In this document: positions 60,418-64,000 of the stretch, in pieces | Layout of the letters: every line of letters begins with the position of its first letter | Numbering within the stretch: position 1 is the stretch's first letter | Source: Lactarius indigo | Lineage: Eukaryota; Basidiomycota; Agaricomycetes; Russulales; Russulaceae | Direction of reading: 5' to 3' | DNA length: 64,000 nt | Assembly: GCA_025766275.1 (NCBI GenBank) | Contig: JAFKAC010000006.1 | Span: forward strand, 372,001-436,000 | Notes under the pieces: model-generated | Databases searched by the model: none | What the model was told of the DNA's origin: nothing | What the model saw: only the letters and a program-made list of their open reading frames with translations | Made by a program: the position numbers and the translations under genes

Positions 60418-61199
60418 GTTGACCGAGGAAAGAGAGCGTTGCTCGGGGGTGGGCCCTAACGATTGCAAAGGGGAAGGTTCAGCTATAAGTAATATGAAAC
60501 CAAGTTTAAGTTTACGGACCCTCCCGCAAGCGCCGTGCGGTGCATCAGAAAAGGCCTAAGAAAACGTTCACCGCCATCGCAGGAACGTGCCCAGGTTCCG
60601 CGTCAAATACACAGAAAGTACGGCGATTGTCTTGGAAACTATTGCCTCTGTGAAGTGAAGGGAACGACTTAAGTCGGGAACGACATTTCAAGTGCTTGTG
60701 ATGGGGGGGGCAAACGGCTAAGCGGCTACGCCTCGGATCACGATTGAGGTTCCTCGCCGCCACACGTCCAGATAAGCATCGCTTGAGGGCCAGCAGGTGA
60801 GTGCGTGTCCGTGCTGAGCGCCGAGCGTGAGAGCGAGAAAAACACAAACGATTGACCGATGACCAGCACCGCCTGGCCGATGAACCTGCAAGCGTGCTTC
60901 CCCGTCAGGCTAGTGACTGAATCGAATCAAGTGCCACATACTCGTACTCAGTCGTGGTTTTGACAAAATAATTGGCACAGTAGCCGTGGCGCGAAAGTAT
61001 GTTGATCGAGGTCCAATAGGGAAGTGGGGAACAAGAACATCTTACGTGTATGAGGGCATGCGTAAGGCGAGAACAGGGCGAGAAGTCACGTTGACAGACC
61101 CCAAATGTCTCAAATTCCAGGGCAATGACAACACCCCGAATTACAACCTCGGCACTATTCTAAGGTACTCGACTCCGCTGGTCAAAGGGCAAATCACGA

Positions 61200-61460
61200 T
61201 AAAAGCGAGCGTAAGTTACAAGGAAATGCCAGTGCTCGCTAGCGGTGGAATGCGCCGCGTGGTATTCCTATCTGGACCCACAGACGAAAACGCCTTGGTA
61301 TCAACACTCCTTCGATTTGTCTGCGCCTGGATGCGAACCGTCGTTAATTCGGATTCAGAAATACGTGTTCAGCGCTAATTTCAGACGCGACCCTTGAAGC
61401 ACTTTCCAATGTGCTCTGGCAGAGCTGGCCCAATCTTTCCTTTGCATGAGTAGCACTACC
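61200..61460 (-). pseudogene. Remnant of a B-type Smr gene (A9-A10 spacer)
   Basis: Two B pieces remain: an exon-3-like fragment at about 61390-61440 (plus-strand CTTTCCAATGTGCTCTGGCA is shared with B1 and B2) and the last-intron acceptor plus last exon downstream of 61326 (ATCCAG, then degenerate sequence). B exons 1 and 2 are missing. Confidence 0.5.
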
Positions 61461-61930
61461 CAAATCATCATATATCTTGGAAGCGTTCGGTGTGTTTGTC
61501 GGGCACTAACCTTTCACTATCTTTCGATAAATTGTCGTCATAGTTGCGCGCGTTGCTTCGTTGGCAACTCTGTATTATTATCCTCTGGTCGGCCCTGGTC
61601 GGTGCATGTCTCTAGTACCGAAATATATGTTCTCGTGTAGCGTTTCGTCCCATCTGGTGTCCGACCCTCGCCTTTGCAAGATTTTTAAGCCCAGGCCTGT
61701 GGTGCAAAACTCGGGAGATAGCCCGGGCTCCGGAGAATATCGAGATACCCTGTAGGGTACATGATCGTGAGGAGGGGTATACACAAATCGAGCTGGTATT
61801 CAAGCAGTAAGGAGAAATGATTGTGTTAGCTGGCGAACATAATACGCAAGATCATATCACGGATAACCTATCATCCATATCGTCCAATCAATGCGGCCCT
61901 AAAATCAAGCCTAAAATGTTACCCCCGTTG

Positions 61931-63229
61931 TCAATTCGGTCGAACAATGAGCACCCCAGTATTCCTTGGATCCAGTGAATGCGTTAGCCCTCGTCTATTG
62001 GGTCGACTCAGGTCAGTCTATAGAATCAGGGATGATAAGTCGCACGTACTTATTAAAGAGCTCCTCCAGAGCCGGTCGAATCTTGGCCTCACCGGCGTTC
62101 GAGTGCAACCCCTTGCCTGAGTCGGTCCGGCTCTTATTTACACAACATCTGACAGGGTTAGTCAAAAGACTCACCAACTATGAAGCGCACTGCTTCGTCG
62201 CCCCTCGATTTAGCAGACTCAACCTGATCCTTTGCAAGCCGAATGGCCTCGGGGACGTGCAGACCATGAAGGTCGATCGTCCCCTCCTTACGATTCTGAG
62301 ACAACGAAGGGTTGAGAACAAGCTTCAGTACATGTCTACCCGCTTACCTTGTTGTTCTCCTTAAATATGATCTCGGCCGCCCGCTTATCGAGTTCCTTCT
62401 TTGCACTCTCATGGGACATAGCTTCCTGCCTGTGTGCCTGTGCAGCCCCGCGCAGTCCCTTTTTTTGCGCACTCTTGGCCCGACTATATGCCTCCGTCAT
62501 CTCCCGACCTCTGCGTCGCGCTTGTTCACGTAGTCTCTTGGCGAATTCGAGGTCCTCAATGCTGGCTGGCTCATCGGGGTGAGGGTCGGAAGGGACGATC
62601 GCAGGTACGGTCGGCAGGCGAGGCTCGCTTTCAGTAGGCTCAGGCGCAGGAACACGAGAAAGAAGTTGTGTGCGAGTCGAGGAAAGCTGTGTCCAATTCA
62701 GCGTTTGAGCGCGAGGTGAGGTTACACTCGAGTGGTAGACGCCACGATCGCTAACAGGAGGTGTAGGGGTCTTTGGGAACAGCTGTATCCGACTTGGCGT
62801 TCGAGCGTGAGGCGAGGCTACACTCGGGTGATGGACGCTGGGACCACTATCAGGAGATGCAGAGGTCTTAGGGGGCTGTTGTGTCTGACTTGGTGTTCGA
62901 ACATGAGGTGAGGATACACTCGAGTGATAGACGCCATGACCGTAGTCAGGAGGTGCAAGAGGGGTCTTGGGTGCAGTCTGGCTGTGAGCATAGGTCGCTG
63001 GAGATTGATAGGAACTTCGAGTGTAAGATACGGGCGGCGGAGGTGGCCTGTAAACCTGCTGGGTCTGGATCCCAGTCGCGCCATTGTTGAACGAAGGACT
63101 CGGGTAGGACGCACGGGGAGGCGTAAGGTGGTCTTTTCTTCTACGAAAGAAGTGGTAGGTACCAACAGCAGCAGCGGCCAAGACGGCGCCCACCGCAACA
63201 AGCGTGAAGAACAACGCGAAGCCCCGCAT
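61931..63229 (-). CDS. Smr-domain protein A10 (apparently intact)
   Basis: Four in-frame exons, about 390 residues. The N-terminus is one strong membrane segment (ALFFTLVAVGAVLAAAAVGT) followed by a basic HFFRRRK stop-transfer-like patch. The linker contains four repeats of the type GVYHSSVSSPHVRTPSQTQ. DUF1771 is KRLREQARRRGREMTEAYSR, nearly identical to A9 from there on. Exon 2 GTIDLHGLHVPEAIRLAKDQ, exon 3 GKGLHSNAGEAKIRPALEEL, and exon 4 LTHSLDPRNTGVLIVRPN. The DLHG and GKG motifs are kept. Confidence 0.86.
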
Positions 63230-64000
63230 GTTGACCGAGGAAAAAAGCACTATGCCCGGGGCAGGTACTAATAGTTGGTTTAGTAGATATAGGTTTGGAA
63301 ATTAGAACCGAGTTTACGGAATGTCCCCTAAACGCCGTGCGGTGCATCAGAAGAAGCAAGTTCCGCGTCAAACACAGAAGGCGCGCTAGCCACGTTCTCT
63401 CGGCGGAAGTGAAGCGAGCGACTCGAGTCAGGAATGTGTTGTCGTCAGGTGCTCGCTCCGGGAAACGAAACATCTGGGCCGAGGATCACGCAGTAAGCTG
63501 TACGGACGAGAAAATTGTATGTCGAATAGCCTCCGGGGCAAGTAGCATACCGCCACAAGTTCAATTAAGCATCGCTTGAGGGCCAGCAGGAGAGGGCATG
63601 TCAGTCCTGGAAGACGGGAGATGAACGTTATCGATGAACCATTGATGGGCACCAACCTGGCAGACAAACAGGTTTTCCCTGTCAGGCTGGAAACCGAACC
63701 GTGCCACATACTCATAGGTGTCATTGCTAGTCACGGCCTTGACAATATCGACACAACATTGGCCCTATAGCGGTTTTCATAACGATAGATACCTTGCGAC
63801 AAATTTTCACACACAGTGGGGTTCCTCGGCAACCGTGCCGAGTTTTCTTACTATAAAAATAATTATATTGATTAAAAAGTAAATCTGTTGCGACGCCAGC
63901 AAAAGCTGACAACTTATTCCATAACCCCAATACTGCATGATAACCCAATTTCCGGAGAGTTTTCCCTCGACTTAAGTATGAACCCCGCTCTGGAGTTTTA
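63230..64000. other. A10 upstream region and array edge
   Basis: Holds the A10 promoter (CCG block 63323-63342) and the usual spacer homology to about 63768, where GTCACGGCCTTGACAATA matches the A1 spacer at about 32318. Beyond that the sequence turns AT-rich (63830-63890) without array similarity or a convincing gene. Confidence 0.5.

Larger units (their letters stand above)
29855..63770 (-). repeat. Tandem array of Smr-domain genes (A- and B-type units)
   Basis: About 34 kb in which every recognisable native gene is on the minus strand and belongs to one of two related DUF1771-Smr families. Homology extends through promoters, introns, 3' flanks and spacers, so whole units were duplicated, not just coding sequence. 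A typical A unit is 2.2-2.9 kb from one ATG to the next. The left edge falls about 130 bp after the GTPBP-type gene, at a GCACTAACCTTTC-containing block that recurs near 61505. On the right, homologous spacer continues to about 63768, after which AT-rich unrelated sequence starts. A 5.8-kb transposon interrupts the array at 48823-54605. Confidence 0.9.

Overview
The window is nuclear DNA of a filamentous basidiomycete, most likely an agaricomycete. Genes lie close together on both strands and carry many GT...AG introns of about 45-60 nt. The housekeeping set is fungal, and one small cysteine-rich gene has a pattern I associate with agaricomycetes. I cannot name the species.

Left part (1-29.7 kb) holds ordinary single-copy genes: a cut-off secreted protein; a long disordered nuclear protein with a possible Net1/Dnt1-like N-terminus; the chaperonin subunit CCT6; the endosomal/TGN syntaxin TLG2; a small cysteine-rich protein found only by splicing five exons; the Fe-S assembly factor NAR1; a secreted or GPI-anchored PL14-type polysaccharide lyase; an AVT-type amino-acid transporter; phosphomevalonate kinase ERG8; a Cdc1/Ted1-type phosphoesterase; a weak hypothetical gene; a two-part locus ending in an NFKBIL1-like J-type domain; and a GTPBP1/2-type translational GTPase. 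Several conserved genes here show single-base breaks, nearly always +1, so the assembly may carry insertion errors.

Right part (about 29.86-63.8 kb) is one tandem array on the minus strand. I resolve ten 'A-type' genes, each coding for a hydrophobic N-terminus, a Pro/Tyr/Ser/Thr-rich linker, a DUF1771 helical segment and a four-exon Smr (small MutS-related) domain. A divergent 'B-type' Smr gene lies between them: one nearly complete (57.4-58.3 kb), one pseudogene (45.9-46.8 kb), and remnants of its last exon in most other spacers. The array therefore looks like an A-B-A-B tandem in which B copies decay and A copies diversify. A paralogues differ in number of N-terminal hydrophobic cassettes (1, 2, 5 or 8), in acidic Tyr-Glu-Asp repeats, in poly-Pro tracts and in the residue after the DLH motif. 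Promoters are shared, including a conserved CCGTGCGG core.

A 5.78-kb Mutator-like transposon (48823-54605) with about 247-bp terminal inverted repeats and a perfect 9-bp target duplication sits in the upstream region of A7. Sibling spacers preserve the matching empty site. The Smr array, with its modular membrane-like N-termini and variable catalytic-motif residues, is the most unusual system in the window.
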